NCBI GenBank assembly: GCA_937948815.1
Contig: CALFAM010000167.1
Coordinates: 1 to 42,064 of the forward strand
Direction of reading: 5' to 3'
Origin: an uncultured bacterium
Lineage (GTDB): Bacteria > Acidobacteriota > Thermoanaerobaculia > Multivoradales > J023
Length of the DNA: 42,064 nt
Shown here: positions 1 to 8,639 of the stretch, in pieces
How positions within the stretch are numbered: position 1 is the stretch's first letter
Layout of the letters: every line of letters begins with the position of its first letter
Translations under genes and position numbers: made by a program
The notes under the pieces: model-generated
What the model saw: the letters and a program-made list of their open reading frames with translations, nothing else
Databases searched by the model: none
What the model was told of the DNA's origin: nothing

Positions 1-40
1 CTAGGTGACGTCGCGAGACGCTACTCGAGGTCGCGGAGCG

Positions 41-793
41 CTATTCAAGGGAGACGTGGGCCTGGCCGACGCCGAGATCGACCGTGACCTCGGCATTTCC
101 GTCGCCTTCCCGCCAGCGTACGGCGTTGCCGAAGAGCAGGAATCCAGAGCGGCGAGAAACGCCCTGAGAGGGATCGATGGTCGCCAGGCCGACGCCGACC
201 TCGAGGTAGACACGGGATGCTTGCTGCCGGTCGAGCGCCACGAGCACCTTGCCGACACCGAGGTCGACATCGACATCCGCGTCCAGGCCGGCAACGGTCA
301 CCTCACCAACTCCCATCGACACCGCCACGTCCATGCCCGGTGGCGCCTGGATCCGTAGGTCCACCTGGGGCACGCCACCCAGGCCGTTGCGCGGCAAGCC
401 GCGCAGATCGACCGCAATGGCAGCGGATCGCGCGTCCACATCGAGCTCCAGGCGCTCGGCCTGCCGTCGGCAACGACGGTTGAACCGGCTGCAGAGAAGC
501 TCCGCTTCGACCGTGACCAGGTCGGCGGTGCCGGCCTCGATGCTCACGGTGCCGACCGAGACATCGATGGCGAGCACCCTTTGGCCGTCGACGGCCACGC
601 TCTTTTGGAGTGCACCCACCTGTTCAGCGGCTCCGCTCGGCGCGGCGCCGAGCCACATGGCGCCCCCGAGAACGAAGGCAGCCAGCACGGTGCGCCGCGC
701 GCGACGCGCGGATGAGCCGGGCAGCCAGGGGCCGCGTGTGTACGGCGGTTCGCCTTTCAATCTGTGTCGCGTGCCTTGCCCTGACGTCGTCAT
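41..793 (-). CDS. Secreted DUF4097-like (putative adhesin) beta-repeat protein
   Basis: This 250-aa protein has a long basic N-terminus with a run of arginines (ARRARRTVLAAF), then a hydrophobic stretch ending at SGAAE, so it is probably exported. An RR-T-V-L Tat-like motif is possible but not certain. The mature part has short repeating valine/glycine/aspartate strands (VSVGTVSIEAG, VSMGVGEVTVAG, VDLGVGKVLVAL, VDLGVGQAHVSL). This is the pattern of DUF4097/toast-rack type beta-helical proteins, whose molecular function is poorly known. The ATG at 793 is preferred because GGAGG lies about 7 nt upstream (CGGAGGCAGATC-ATG). The frame stays open further upstream to 1552, but that extension runs antisense through the symporter gene and is unlikely to be translated. 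The gene is divergent from the symporter across 189 nt. No partner is evident. Confidence 0.72.
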   Translation of the reverse strand: MTTSGQGTRHRLKGEPPYTRGPWLPGSSARRARRTVLAAFVLGGAMWLGAAPSGAAEQVGALQKSVAVDGQRVLAIDVSVGTVSIEAGTADLVTVEAELLCSRFNRRCRRQAERLELDVDARSAAIAVDLRGLPRNGLGGVPQVDLRIQAPPGMDVAVSMGVGEVTVAGLDADVDVDLGVGKVLVALDRQQASRVYLEVGVGLATIDPSQGVSRRSGFLLFGNAVRWREGDGNAEVTVDLGVGQAHVSLE

Positions 794-982
794 GATCTGC
801 CTCCGGTTGGCCCCGCATGCGCGGCGCGCTTTCATTCTCTCCTTGTACTTACGTGTCTCGAAGCCCGCGCGGCACCACCACTCGCCGATACAATGCCGCC
901 ATCCGCTGACTTCCGTCTCCATACGGATGCTCGGCACACACCCAGTACCGCAAGAACAGGTACCCATGCTTCGGACCACCTC

Positions 983-2716
983 ATGCATCTGACCGGACTC
1001 GACTGGGCCATCATCTTCGGCTACCTGGCCATGGCCATGGCGCTCGGAATCTACTTCTCGCGCCGCGCCGGCCGCAGCGTCGACGACTACTTTGTCGCCG
1101 GTCGGTCGCTGCCGTGGTGGCTGGCGGGTTTGACCATGGTGGCGTCGTCTTTCGCCATCGACACGCCCTTGGGCATCACCGGCATGGTGGCCAGTAACGG
1201 CATCCAAGGCGTCTGGTACGCGTGGTCCTTCGTCTTTGGTGGCGCCGGCGCACTCGGTGCATTCGTTTTCGCTTCGTTGCTCCGGCGCTCCGAGGTGATC
1301 ACCACCGCCGAGATCACGGAGCTGCGCTACTCGGGCAACGCCGCAGCGGGCATGCGCCTGTTCAAGAGCCTCTACTTTGGCATCATGCTCAACGCCATCT
1401 CCCTCGGCTGGGTGATCAAGGCGGTGTGGACGGTGTCCGATGTGGTTCTCGGCTGGAATCCTCACCTGACCCTCGGCGTGATCTTGGCGATCACCCTCGC
1501 CTACACCACGGCATCGGGCATGTGGGGCATCGCGGCCACCGACACCTTGCAATTCTTCATTGGCCTCGTCGGGCTGATCGTGCTTCTCTACTATTCCTTG
1601 GACTCGGTCGGTGGCATGTCTGGCCTGCTCACCGGCTTCGAGGAACGGTACGGCGAGGCGACCGAGGAGCGACTACGCTTCATCCCACGCCCGGGCTCGG
1701 GCTTCTTCGAGACCTTCCTGGTCTTCTTCTTGTTCCGCTGGTGGAATAACCCGCCGTCGGCCATTCATCAGCGCATCGTCTCGTCCAAGGACGAGAAATC
1801 GGCCTCGTTGGCGACTTTGATCTTCGCGGTCGTGCAGTTCGCGCTCAACTACTGGCCGATGATCCTGATCGCGATGGTGTCACTGGTGGCCTTCCCAGAG
1901 CTGGCGACGGCCGATGCCGAGCGCGGCTACCCCATGCTGATCGTGCAGCTCATCCCCAACGGGCTGCTCGGCCTGCTACTGGCCGCGATGCTCGCGGCGT
2001 TCATGTCGACCGTCGACAGCCATCTGAACTACGGCGCGTCGTACATGCTCAACGACATCTACCGACGCTTCATCAAGCGTGACGGTACCGACGCCCACTA
2101 CGTGCGCGCTTCCCGCATCTCGACCGTCATCATGCTCGCCGTCGCCGTGCTCGTCGCCTACCAGCTCGAGTCGGTCAACCAAGCGTGGTATTACCTGACC
2201 CAGCTGACGGCGGGCTACGGATTCCTGGTGGTGATCCGGTGGTTCTGGTGGCGGGTCAATGCCTGGTCCGAGATCACCGCCCTCGCTTCCTCCGGCATTT
2301 TCGGCAATCTGATGTCACCGCGCGTCGCCGACCTGATGGGCTACGGCGACGCCTTGCGCCAGCTCTCCTACGGATGGCGCTTCTCGATCGTGCTGATGAT
2401 CACCACGACCATCTGGGTCACGGTGACGTTCCTCACAAAACCGTCGGAAGAAGAGCATCTCGTACGTTTCTGTCGGAAGGTGAAGCCCTTCCCCACGTTC
2501 TGGGGTCCCATCTACGAGAAGTATCCCGATCTCGGCTGGAACCCCTACTTCCGGCGTTCCGTGCTGCAGTTCCTCTTTGGTTCGGCCGCCATCTTCGGTA
2601 TCTGCTTCGGCGTCGGCAACATGATCTTCGGTGCCATGGCTTTGGGCGTCAGCATGCTCGTCGCCTCTCTCTTGACGTTCTGGGTGATTCTCGCCACCTG
2701 GAAGGTCGGAGCCTGA
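983..2716 (+). CDS. Sodium:solute symporter family transporter (SSS)
   Basis: This 577-aa polytopic inner-membrane protein should couple Na+ entry to uptake of an organic solute; the substrate cannot be read from sequence. It begins with a first membrane segment (LDWAIIFGYLAMAMALGIYF), followed by the SSS signature SVDDYFVAGRSLPWWLAG with an SSFAIDTPLG helix break. Later it has AAFMSTVDSHLNYGASYMLND, which matches the SSS helix holding the Na2-site Ser/Thr residues. About a dozen hydrophobic segments are visible. The ATG at 983 is chosen because it sits directly before the first membrane helix. An upstream in-frame ATG at 893 would add 30 polar residues, and no strong ribosome site separates the two. 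A methyltransferase starts 8 nt after the stop, so the two are probably cotranscribed. Confidence 0.9.
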   Translation: MHLTGLDWAIIFGYLAMAMALGIYFSRRAGRSVDDYFVAGRSLPWWLAGLTMVASSFAIDTPLGITGMVASNGIQGVWYAWSFVFGGAGALGAFVFASLLRRSEVITTAEITELRYSGNAAAGMRLFKSLYFGIMLNAISLGWVIKAVWTVSDVVLGWNPHLTLGVILAITLAYTTASGMWGIAATDTLQFFIGLVGLIVLLYYSLDSVGGMSGLLTGFEERYGEATEERLRFIPRPGSGFFETFLVFFLFRWWNNPPSAIHQRIVSSKDEKSASLATLIFAVVQFALNYWPMILIAMVSLVAFPELATADAERGYPMLIVQLIPNGLLGLLLAAMLAAFMSTVDSHLNYGASYMLNDIYRRFIKRDGTDAHYVRASRISTVIMLAVAVLVAYQLESVNQAWYYLTQLTAGYGFLVVIRWFWWRVNAWSEITALASSGIFGNLMSPRVADLMGYGDALRQLSYGWRFSIVLMITTTIWVTVTFLTKPSEEEHLVRFCRKVKPFPTFWGPIYEKYPDLGWNPYFRRSVLQFLFGSAAIFGICFGVGNMIFGAMALGVSMLVASLLTFWVILATWKVGA

Positions 2717-2724
2717 GACCCATC

Positions 2725-3441
2725 ATGTCCGCATCCCGCGACACATCCTCGAAGTCGGCAGCGGATGGGCAGGCTCGGGAACAGCCCGTAGGCGACGCCG
2801 GGCGCCCGGAACGCCCTTCCCTGCTCAAAAGGCTCTCGTCAGTCATGAGCCACCCAAAGCTCTACGCCTGGTGGCAGGCGCCGTTCGCCGCGGCCAAATT
2901 CGCCCCCATCGAACGTCACAACGATCTCGCCTCCGTACGGCGGGTGCTCGACGTCGGCTGCGGGCCGGGCACCAACGCCCAACGCTTCGCCAACCAAACG
3001 TACTGCGGGCTCGACCACAATGCCGACTACATTGCCTCGGCACGGGCGCGATTTGCCGGCACGTTTCTGGTCGCAGACGCGCGCACGTTCGAGGCGCCGG
3101 GGGAGCGCTTCGACTTCATCCTGGTCAACAGCCTCCTCCACCACATTGACACCGGGAACGTCCGCAGCATTCTTCGCCAGCTCGCGACCCAGCTTACGGA
3201 CGACGGCCACATTCACATTCTCGACCTGGTGCTGCCCGCCAAGCCGAGCATCGCTCGTTATCTCGCGCGCTCGGACCGTGGTGACCACCCACGTCCCCTC
3301 GAGACCTGGTCGGATTTGTTCACCGAGCATTTCGAGGCGGTGCGCTTCGAGCCCTATGATCTCGGAGCTGGCGGCCTCGCACTGTGGAAGATGGTCTACT
3401 TCAAAGGCCGCGCCCGTGACGTCCGGCGTGCGGCAAGCTGA
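2725..3441 (+). CDS. Class I SAM-dependent methyltransferase
   Basis: This 238-aa cytosolic enzyme is predicted to transfer a methyl group from S-adenosylmethionine to an unknown acceptor. Motif I is clear at residues 74-82 (VLDVGCGPG), followed by the ribose-binding acidic residue in YCGLDHNADYI (Asp97). Next come VADARTFE (motif II), FDFILVNSLLHHID (motif III/IV) and a later strand HIHILDLVLP. The first 40 residues are polar and low in complexity, so translation may instead start at the ATG at 2845 (MSHPKLYAWWQ). The WWQ-PFAAAKFAPIERHND segment before motif I resembles small-molecule methyltransferases of the Methyltransf_11/12 groups. It follows the symporter by 8 nt, which suggests a shared operon, although no common pathway is obvious. 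Confidence 0.85.
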   Translation: MSASRDTSSKSAADGQAREQPVGDAGRPERPSLLKRLSSVMSHPKLYAWWQAPFAAAKFAPIERHNDLASVRRVLDVGCGPGTNAQRFANQTYCGLDHNADYIASARARFAGTFLVADARTFEAPGERFDFILVNSLLHHIDTGNVRSILRQLATQLTDDGHIHILDLVLPAKPSIARYLARSDRGDHPRPLETWSDLFTEHFEAVRFEPYDLGAGGLALWKMVYFKGRARDVRRAAS

Positions 3442-3508
3442 TCGACACGGCAACGTCACCCAAGCGCACGATTCCGAACGCTAGGACACTGCAACGCGAG
3501 GAACGCCC

Positions 3509-4027
3509 ATGGCCAACACCGAAACCAAGACCCGGCGCGATCTGGCGAAGATCCTCGCCCAGACCAACACCCTCGAATCGCTGCTCGCGGACGAGAAGAC
3601 GGCAGCAGCCTCCCGCCCAAACATCTCGGGCTGGGGAGTTGGCGAGCACGTCGAGCACCTGTTGATCGCCGATCGCGGCACGCTCGAGGCGATCGACCGC
3701 ATGCTGACGGGCTCCCTCGACTCAGGAGGCTCGCCGACCGCGGCGGGGCGCCTGATTCTGGCGGTCGGCCGCATCAAGCGCGGCATCGGCAAGTCACCAG
3801 CACCCGTGCGGCCGCGTGGCACCGACTTGGCGACGGTTCGCGACATGCTGACGAACATCCGTAGCAGCCTCGACGCACTCGGCAACCAAACCGAGGCCAT
3901 CACCGCGTGCCGAGCAACCGCTCCTCACCCTGTCTTCGGCCATCTTCGTCCGGCGCAGTGGCTACGCTTCATCGATTTCCATCATCGTCACCATCTGCGC
4001 ATCATCGACGACATCCTCGCCCGCTGA
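3509..4027 (+). CDS. DinB/YfiT-like putative metal-dependent protein
   Basis: This 172-aa protein has the shape of the DinB-like four-helix bundle superfamily (DUF1569-type). Near the N-terminus it has a W-x-V-GEHVEHLLIADRG helix, which supplies the first conserved His. The C-terminal helix HPVFGHLRPAQWLRFIDFHHRHHLRIID supplies the His pair that usually completes the metal site. Family members include thiol transferases and many proteins of unknown activity, so only the fold is assigned. The ATG is supported by GAGGAA about 8 nt upstream. It lies 67 nt after the methyltransferase on the same strand and could belong to the same transcript. Confidence 0.75.
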   Translation: MANTETKTRRDLAKILAQTNTLESLLADEKTAAASRPNISGWGVGEHVEHLLIADRGTLEAIDRMLTGSLDSGGSPTAAGRLILAVGRIKRGIGKSPAPVRPRGTDLATVRDMLTNIRSSLDALGNQTEAITACRATAPHPVFGHLRPAQWLRFIDFHHRHHLRIIDDILAR

Positions 4028-4066
4028 TTGCTGGCCCCGAGCGATGGGCCTCGGCAGCTCATTCGC

Positions 4067-4085
4067 CAGCCGAACGAACCGGCTG
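4067..4085. terminator. Weak stem-loop between convergent genes
   Basis: CAGCCG and CGGCTG form a perfect 6-bp GC-rich stem around a 7-nt loop. It lies midway in the 90-nt gap between the convergent DinB-like and carboxypeptidase genes. There is no T-run on either side, so this is only a candidate bidirectional terminator, based on position and pairing. Confidence 0.22.
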
Positions 4086-4117
4086 CGACGGGCCAGTCCT
4101 CGATGCGGAGCGACTTC

Positions 4118-5839
4118 TTACGGCGTCATGTCCGACCAGGCGCTGGTATCGCCGGATTCGAAGCCGTCTACAAATAGCGAGTTGCCGCCCACGATGTCGA
4201 GGAAGACCGTCGTCGGCACACCGACGTTGCCGTCGTCGTCTACACCGACGACCCAGATCATGTGGCGTCCGGCTCCGAGACCGGTGGTGTCGATCGACGC
4301 GACGGCATCTTCGACCGTTCCGTTGAAGGTCCCGTCAGCCGGCGCCATCGGCGTCGGCGCAACCACCCAGGGCGGATCGTCGACGGTGTAACCGACACTG
4401 GCGATCGGCTGCTGAGGCTCGGTGCCGAAGCCATTGCTGTCGTAGCGCGTGTCGTCCGCGGTCGCGGTCAGGGACACGGGCGTGCCGGCAGCCACCGAGG
4501 CGGTCGCCACAGCAGCGGCGGTGACGTCAGGCCCGGCCGGGTTCTGGTAGGGCCGACGGGCCGCCTTGGCCGCATAGACCAGCGCCGGAAGGTTGTCCGG
4601 GAAAATGGTGTTCTCGAACGTCGTGCAGCTCTGGAAGAAGGCCGTGCCGAGCTCGAACGTGTAGCCAGCCACACCGTACTCGCCATAGGCCGCGTCGACG
4701 GTCGTGCCGGAAGCCGTTCCCAGGCAATCCTGGCAGACGGAATAGTCGTTGAAGAAGCCGAACTTGCGACCCAGCGTCTGCAGCTGCCCATGGTTCGGTG
4801 AGTCGGTATTGGTTCCTTCCCAGGGAAAGAGCACCAGCTCGGAGAAGCTGTGGAGGGAAATGAAAACGCCCTCGGCGGTCGCCGGCGCTGGGTCATTCAT
4901 GTCATCCCCCCGCTGATCCGGGAACACCTGCGCCATGTACGTCTCAATGGTCGAGGTCTCGGGCTCGGAAGCAGCCGAAGGCCCGCGAAAGAGGTCGCTG
5001 CACTGGTCACCGCTCGACGCGCCACCGCCAAAGAAGAAGGTGCTGTTGCGGTTGAGGTCGATGCCACGGGAGCTTGTATTGCTGCAGAAGTCGTTGTCGA
5101 CGTTCTTGCGCCAGAACGCACCGACCTCGGCTTCCTTGCGCCCATCCGGGTTGAGCTGAGGAACGATGTGGACCTCGTGGCGATCGAGAATCCAAGTCAG
5201 ATTCGGATCGCTGCCGTAGCCCGCTACCAGGTGCTCGGCGAATCGCGTTGCCAGCTCGGCGGTCGTCAGCTCGCGCGCGTGAATGGCCGCGATGAGCAAA
5301 AACACCGGCTTCGGCCCGGTGATTGCCTGGTTCGTCAGGACCAGCACCGGGATGTCGAAGCCGGCACCCGGGCCGTTGAGCATCTCCCAAGAGTCCCCGA
5401 TGTCGACCCACTGAGCGATCGTCGGGTTGGCGGCCGCCAGGGCCTGGAGATCCGCGAAGGTCTGCTCGACTGTGCGGTAGCACGGGAAACCAGCGATCGT
5501 TCCGCCTCCACGGGTGATACTCCCGCCGAGGCTCTCCTGGACCACCCACATCGCCTCAGTCTCTTCGACGTCGCGTTCGAGCCGCAGTCCCCGCGCGCGG
5601 AGCTCGACCACTTCCTGGGGGCTCAGAAGGGCCAGGACGTGCGGATCCTCGCCTTGTTCCCTTCCGTGTCCCCGGCCCCACACATCGTAACTTGCTCGCA
5701 GAAAAGTCAAAGATGTCGGATCTGTCGTGTGGACACGAAAGACCGCTGATTCCGACTCTGCGCCTGGGACGGCGCCCAACCAGGCCACACAGCAAAACAA
5801 GCCACCAATACAGATCAAAGCAATGCGGGTAGATTGCAC
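4118..5839 (-). CDS. Secreted M14-family zinc carboxypeptidase with C-terminal GFESGDTSAW tail
   Basis: This 573-aa exported metallopeptidase probably trims C-terminal residues from peptides outside the cytoplasm. Residues 1 to about 28 form a signal peptide (STRIALICIGGLFCCVAWLGA). The M14 site is complete: HARE gives the zinc ligands His187 and Glu190, LHSFSE gives the third ligand His330, DLNRN gives the substrate-binding Arg264, and YTFELG gives the general-base Glu396. A C-terminal Ig-like region (about 450-550) follows. The chain ends LFVDGFESGDTSAWSDMTP, a short conserved tail found on many secreted proteins of such bacteria. The start is taken as GTG at 5839, with GAGGAGG 6 nt upstream and directly before the signal peptide. 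The frame is open to 5971, but that adds a basic, unlikely extension. The gene is divergent from the YVTN protein across 217 nt. Confidence 0.88.
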   Translation of the reverse strand: MQSTRIALICIGGLFCCVAWLGAVPGAESESAVFRVHTTDPTSLTFLRASYDVWGRGHGREQGEDPHVLALLSPQEVVELRARGLRLERDVEETEAMWVVQESLGGSITRGGGTIAGFPCYRTVEQTFADLQALAAANPTIAQWVDIGDSWEMLNGPGAGFDIPVLVLTNQAITGPKPVFLLIAAIHARELTTAELATRFAEHLVAGYGSDPNLTWILDRHEVHIVPQLNPDGRKEAEVGAFWRKNVDNDFCSNTSSRGIDLNRNSTFFFGGGASSGDQCSDLFRGPSAASEPETSTIETYMAQVFPDQRGDDMNDPAPATAEGVFISLHSFSELVLFPWEGTNTDSPNHGQLQTLGRKFGFFNDYSVCQDCLGTASGTTVDAAYGEYGVAGYTFELGTAFFQSCTTFENTIFPDNLPALVYAAKAARRPYQNPAGPDVTAAAVATASVAAGTPVSLTATADDTRYDSNGFGTEPQQPIASVGYTVDDPPWVVAPTPMAPADGTFNGTVEDAVASIDTTGLGAGRHMIWVVGVDDDGNVGVPTTVFLDIVGGNSLFVDGFESGDTSAWSDMTP

Positions 5840-5845
5840 AACGAG

Positions 5846-5852
5846 CCTCCTC
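5846..5852 (-). promoter_or_regulatory. Shine-Dalgarno site fixing the carboxypeptidase start
   Basis: On the minus strand GAGGAGG is followed by 6 nt (CTCGTT) and then GTG at 5839. This strong site favours the GTG start over ATG at 5971, and it places the start directly before a normal signal peptide. Confidence 0.75.
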
Positions 5853-6056
5853 GGATTCCCTGGGCGAATTGTCCGTCGCCAGGTCAGATAAGAGTCTTCA
5901 TGGTAGCGCGATCCTTCGCGAATCGTAGATCGGGGCCACCAAAGATGGGCACCCACGGCAATTTCCGACATGTTCCGGCGATGGTGGCAGGCAATTTGCT
6001 ACGTACCTTTTCGCAACGGAGCGGGCCAGTACCGGCCCCTCGTTGGGAGGTTTTTC

Positions 6057-7034
6057 ATGTTTGTTCTTCGTACACTCTTCGTAGCGGCGGTCATTGGCTG
6101 GACCGTACACACACCCATCTCTGCCCAGAGTCGGGCCTATGTTACAACCCTCGATGATGTGGTCTATGTCATCGACACCGTCAACCTCAACGTCCAAGGA
6201 ACGATCACCGTCGGCGCCGACCCGTCCGGCGTGGCCATCTCGAGCACGGTCCAGGAAGCCTACGTGGCCGACCAAAGCGACGGAACGATCACGGTCATCA
6301 ATACGGCAACCAACTCCGTCGACCAACAGATCGTCATCGGCCTGCAGCCCGTTTCGATCACGGTGACGCCTGACAGCACGAAAGCGATCGTCGGCCTGTT
6401 CGGCGATACCGCACTGGGTTTGATGAACATGACAGGAAGAACCCGGACGGTTTCGAACGTTGCCCTGGCCAACAAACCGATCGGTGTAGTCGCGTCCAAC
6501 ACCACCGCCTATGCCACGGATCTTGGAAACTCGGTCTGTGCCATCGATCTGAGCAGCAATACCGTGACGGACACACTGGCCCTCGGAACGGTCGGGACCG
6601 GCCTCGCACTTTCTCAAGATGGACTGGCGCTCTACGTCGCGCTGCTGTCCAACAACCAAGTCGTCAAGATCGACACTGCTACGTTCATGATCACAAACAC
6701 GTTCACCACCGGAGTCGGCCCCTTCGGTGTTCATCTGTCGCCGGATGATCAACGTTTGTATGTATCCAATCAGCTCGCCAATACGGTTTCCGTCATCGAC
6801 ACGACGACCGGTGGCGTGCTGGCCACCATACCGGTCGGCGTTCGCCCGACCGGCCTGGCCACGACGCCCGCGGGGGAACGACTGTTCGTTGCCAACCAGG
6901 GTTCCAACTCGGTCACTGCCATCGACACCACCGACTTCTCCACACTTGCGACCATCCCGGTCGGCAACACGCCGATCTCGTTCGGCGACTTCGTCGAGCC
7001 GGTCGTCAACCGCTCACGCCGAGCGCGCCCCTAA
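6057..7034 (+). CDS. Secreted YVTN-type beta-propeller protein
   Basis: This 325-aa protein is a signal peptide (MFVLRTLFVAAVIGWTVHTPISAQS) followed by a seven-bladed propeller of the YVTN/NHL-like class. Recurrent blade motifs are visible: AYVTTLDDVVYVIDT, AYVADQSDGTITVIN, LYVSNQLANTVSVID and LFVANQGSNSVTAID, separated by TIPVG-x-xPxG turns. Such propellers usually act as protein- or ligand-binding scaffolds outside the cytoplasm, and no catalytic residue is evident. The ATG at 6057 has GGGAGG 6 nt upstream. An earlier in-frame ATG at 5970 would put 29 extra residues before the signal peptide and is rejected. It is divergent from the carboxypeptidase, so the two may share control, but no operator was found. 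Confidence 0.82.
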   Translation: MFVLRTLFVAAVIGWTVHTPISAQSRAYVTTLDDVVYVIDTVNLNVQGTITVGADPSGVAISSTVQEAYVADQSDGTITVINTATNSVDQQIVIGLQPVSITVTPDSTKAIVGLFGDTALGLMNMTGRTRTVSNVALANKPIGVVASNTTAYATDLGNSVCAIDLSSNTVTDTLALGTVGTGLALSQDGLALYVALLSNNQVVKIDTATFMITNTFTTGVGPFGVHLSPDDQRLYVSNQLANTVSVIDTTTGGVLATIPVGVRPTGLATTPAGERLFVANQGSNSVTAIDTTDFSTLATIPVGNTPISFGDFVEPVVNRSRRARP

Positions 7035-7052
7035 GTTGCTGGCGCCACCGCC

Positions 7053-7089
7053 GCGACTGGTTCGCCACGCCGGAAAACGGACCAGTCGC
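7053..7089 (+). terminator. Stem-loop after the YVTN gene
   Basis: GCGACTGGT at 7053-7061 pairs perfectly with ACCAGTCGC at 7081-7089 across a 19-nt loop, starting 18 nt after the YVTN stop. The stem is GC-rich but no T-run follows, so a terminator role rests on position only. Confidence 0.3.
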
Positions 7090-7219
7090 CGCCGCACCGG
7101 CCACCACGCTGCCTTCGCTACCCCCCGCCACGTCTCCCCTTCTCCGACCGACGGACCGTCCCCCTCCCACGCTCCGCGCCTTCGCGCCGAGGCTGCACTC
7201 GGCTGCTAACATAGCGGCC

Positions 7220-7633
7220 GTGAACAAGCCCCAAGAACAACCACTCGACGTTTTCAGCGCTGCGTGGGCGCAAGCGCTGCATGATCGCCTGGCGACCGAT
7301 GACGGCTACCGTGAGGCCGCTGCCCACTGGGAGGGCGCGGTGGTGCTCGAGGTCGCTGACGACGACCGCGGAGTCTTCCTCGATCTCTGGCATGGCGAAT
7401 GCCGCCAGGCACGCCCACCGAGCGGCAGCGACCGGGGCGACGCGCGATACATTATTCAGGCGAGCGAAGCCGTCTGGCGCCAGGTGCTGGCCGGCGAGGT
7501 CGACCCTTTGTTCGGTCTGATGTCCGGAAAGATGAAGCTCACCCGCGGCTCCGTAGCCGCACTACTTCCCTATGCCAATGCCGCCAAGGCACTGGTCACC
7601 GCAGCCGCGAGCCTCGACAACCACTGGCCCTGA
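7220..7633 (+). CDS. SCP2 sterol-carrier-like domain protein
   Basis: This 137-aa cytosolic protein consists almost entirely of one SCP2-like fold. It has an early helix, strands VVLEVADDDRGVFLDLWHGECR, then YIIQASEAVWRQVLAGEVDPLFGLMSGKMKLTRGSVAALLPYANAAKALV. The DPLFGLMSGKMKLTG-like segment is the usual SCP2 hallmark, in which a hydrophobic tunnel binds lipid or acyl ligands. The start codon is GTG with no strong Shine-Dalgarno site. It lies 103 nt upstream of the R2lox gene on the same strand. R2lox proteins bind a long-chain fatty-acid-like ligand, so lipid handling by both is a plausible link, but that is inference. Confidence 0.75.
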   Translation: MNKPQEQPLDVFSAAWAQALHDRLATDDGYREAAAHWEGAVVLEVADDDRGVFLDLWHGECRQARPPSGSDRGDARYIIQASEAVWRQVLAGEVDPLFGLMSGKMKLTRGSVAALLPYANAAKALVTAAASLDNHWP

Positions 7634-7736
7634 ATTCGTTCACGACGCCCTTTTTCGTGGGATCACGCATGGGTCCAGCCAGCCCTTTCTTGAATCCGCA
7701 CATCGCGCTCATCCGACCAACCTCAGAGGACCGATG

Positions 7737-8639
7737 ATGACCGAGACCGTATCTCCGCGCGTCTTCCAGTCCACCAGCCAGCGCGGACTCGACGCCGAGC
7801 TCTTTCCGATGCGCCTGTGGAACAAGTCCAAGCAGGTCGGCATCTGGGATCCCCAAGCCATTGACTTCTCGCGCGACGCCGAGGATTGGCGGCGTGCGAG
7901 CGATCTCGAGAAAGAGGTCATTCTCCATCTCACCAGCCTCTTTCAGGCCGGCGAAGAATCGGTCGTCCTCGACCTCTTGCCCTTGATTCAGGTGATCGCG
8001 ACCGAAGGACGGCTCGAGGAAGAGATGTATCTCACCGCCTTCCTGTGGGAAGAGGCCAAACATGTCGAGTGCTTCCGTCGGTTCCTCGACGAAGTCACGA
8101 GCGACCGCAGCGACCTGACGCGGTTTCATGGCCCGAGCTATCACGCGGTGTTCTACCAGGCACTTCCCGAGGCTATGGGACGCCTGCGCGACGACCCTTC
8201 CCCCGTGGCACAGGCTGAGGCATCGGTGGTCTACAACATGATCGTCGAAGGCGTCCTCGCCGAGACGGGTTACCACGCCTACTACCAGATGCTGACCGAA
8301 AACGATCTGATGCCCGGCATGCAAGCTGCCGTGGCCAACCTCAAGCGCGATGAGTCGCGCCATCTGGCCTATGGTGTCTACCTGCTCTCTCGTCTCGTTG
8401 CCGAGCATGGCGACCCAGTGTGGCAGGCGATCGAGGCACGCATGAACACACTCTTGCCGATGGCCATCGGAACTGTGGGGGAGATCTTCGCGCAATACGA
8501 CTCGATGCCCTTCGGCCTTGAGCTGGAGACCTTTACAGGCTTCGCGATGAATCAATTCCAGCGGCGCTACGCGCGAATCGAAAAGGCACGTGGAAAGGAC
8601 ATGAAAGACATTCTCTACGGCTCGGCGGTGGAAACATGA
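7737..8639 (+). CDS. R2-like ligand-binding oxidase (R2lox, Mn/Fe)
   Basis: This 300-aa ferritin-fold protein belongs to the R2lox group, which assembles a mixed Mn/Fe centre and holds a fatty-acid-like ligand; its physiological substrate is not established. All six metal ligands are present: Glu73 (QAGEES), Glu106 and His109 (EEAKH), Glu171 (MIVEG), and Glu206 and His209 (DESRH). The pair that forms the characteristic Val-Tyr ether crosslink is also present (Val76, Tyr166). Each position is shifted by exactly four from the numbering I recall for the Geobacillus enzyme. AGAGGA precedes two adjacent ATG codons; the second (7737) has the better 6-nt spacing, and 7734 is the alternative. The stop overlaps the next gene by 4 nt (ATGA), so translation is coupled to the HAD nucleotidase. 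Confidence 0.92.
   Translation: MTETVSPRVFQSTSQRGLDAELFPMRLWNKSKQVGIWDPQAIDFSRDAEDWRRASDLEKEVILHLTSLFQAGEESVVLDLLPLIQVIATEGRLEEEMYLTAFLWEEAKHVECFRRFLDEVTSDRSDLTRFHGPSYHAVFYQALPEAMGRLRDDPSPVAQAEASVVYNMIVEGVLAETGYHAYYQMLTENDLMPGMQAAVANLKRDESRHLAYGVYLLSRLVAEHGDPVWQAIEARMNTLLPMAIGTVGEIFAQYDSMPFGLELETFTGFAMNQFQRRYARIEKARGKDMKDILYGSAVET

Noticed and set aside
1..40. Possible gene end at the left edge
   Set aside because: Only 40 nt lie outside the first gene, with no homology-bearing frame.
794..1552. Upstream extension of the DUF4097-like gene
   Set aside because: It overlaps the symporter gene antisense, and a good ribosome site marks the start at 793.
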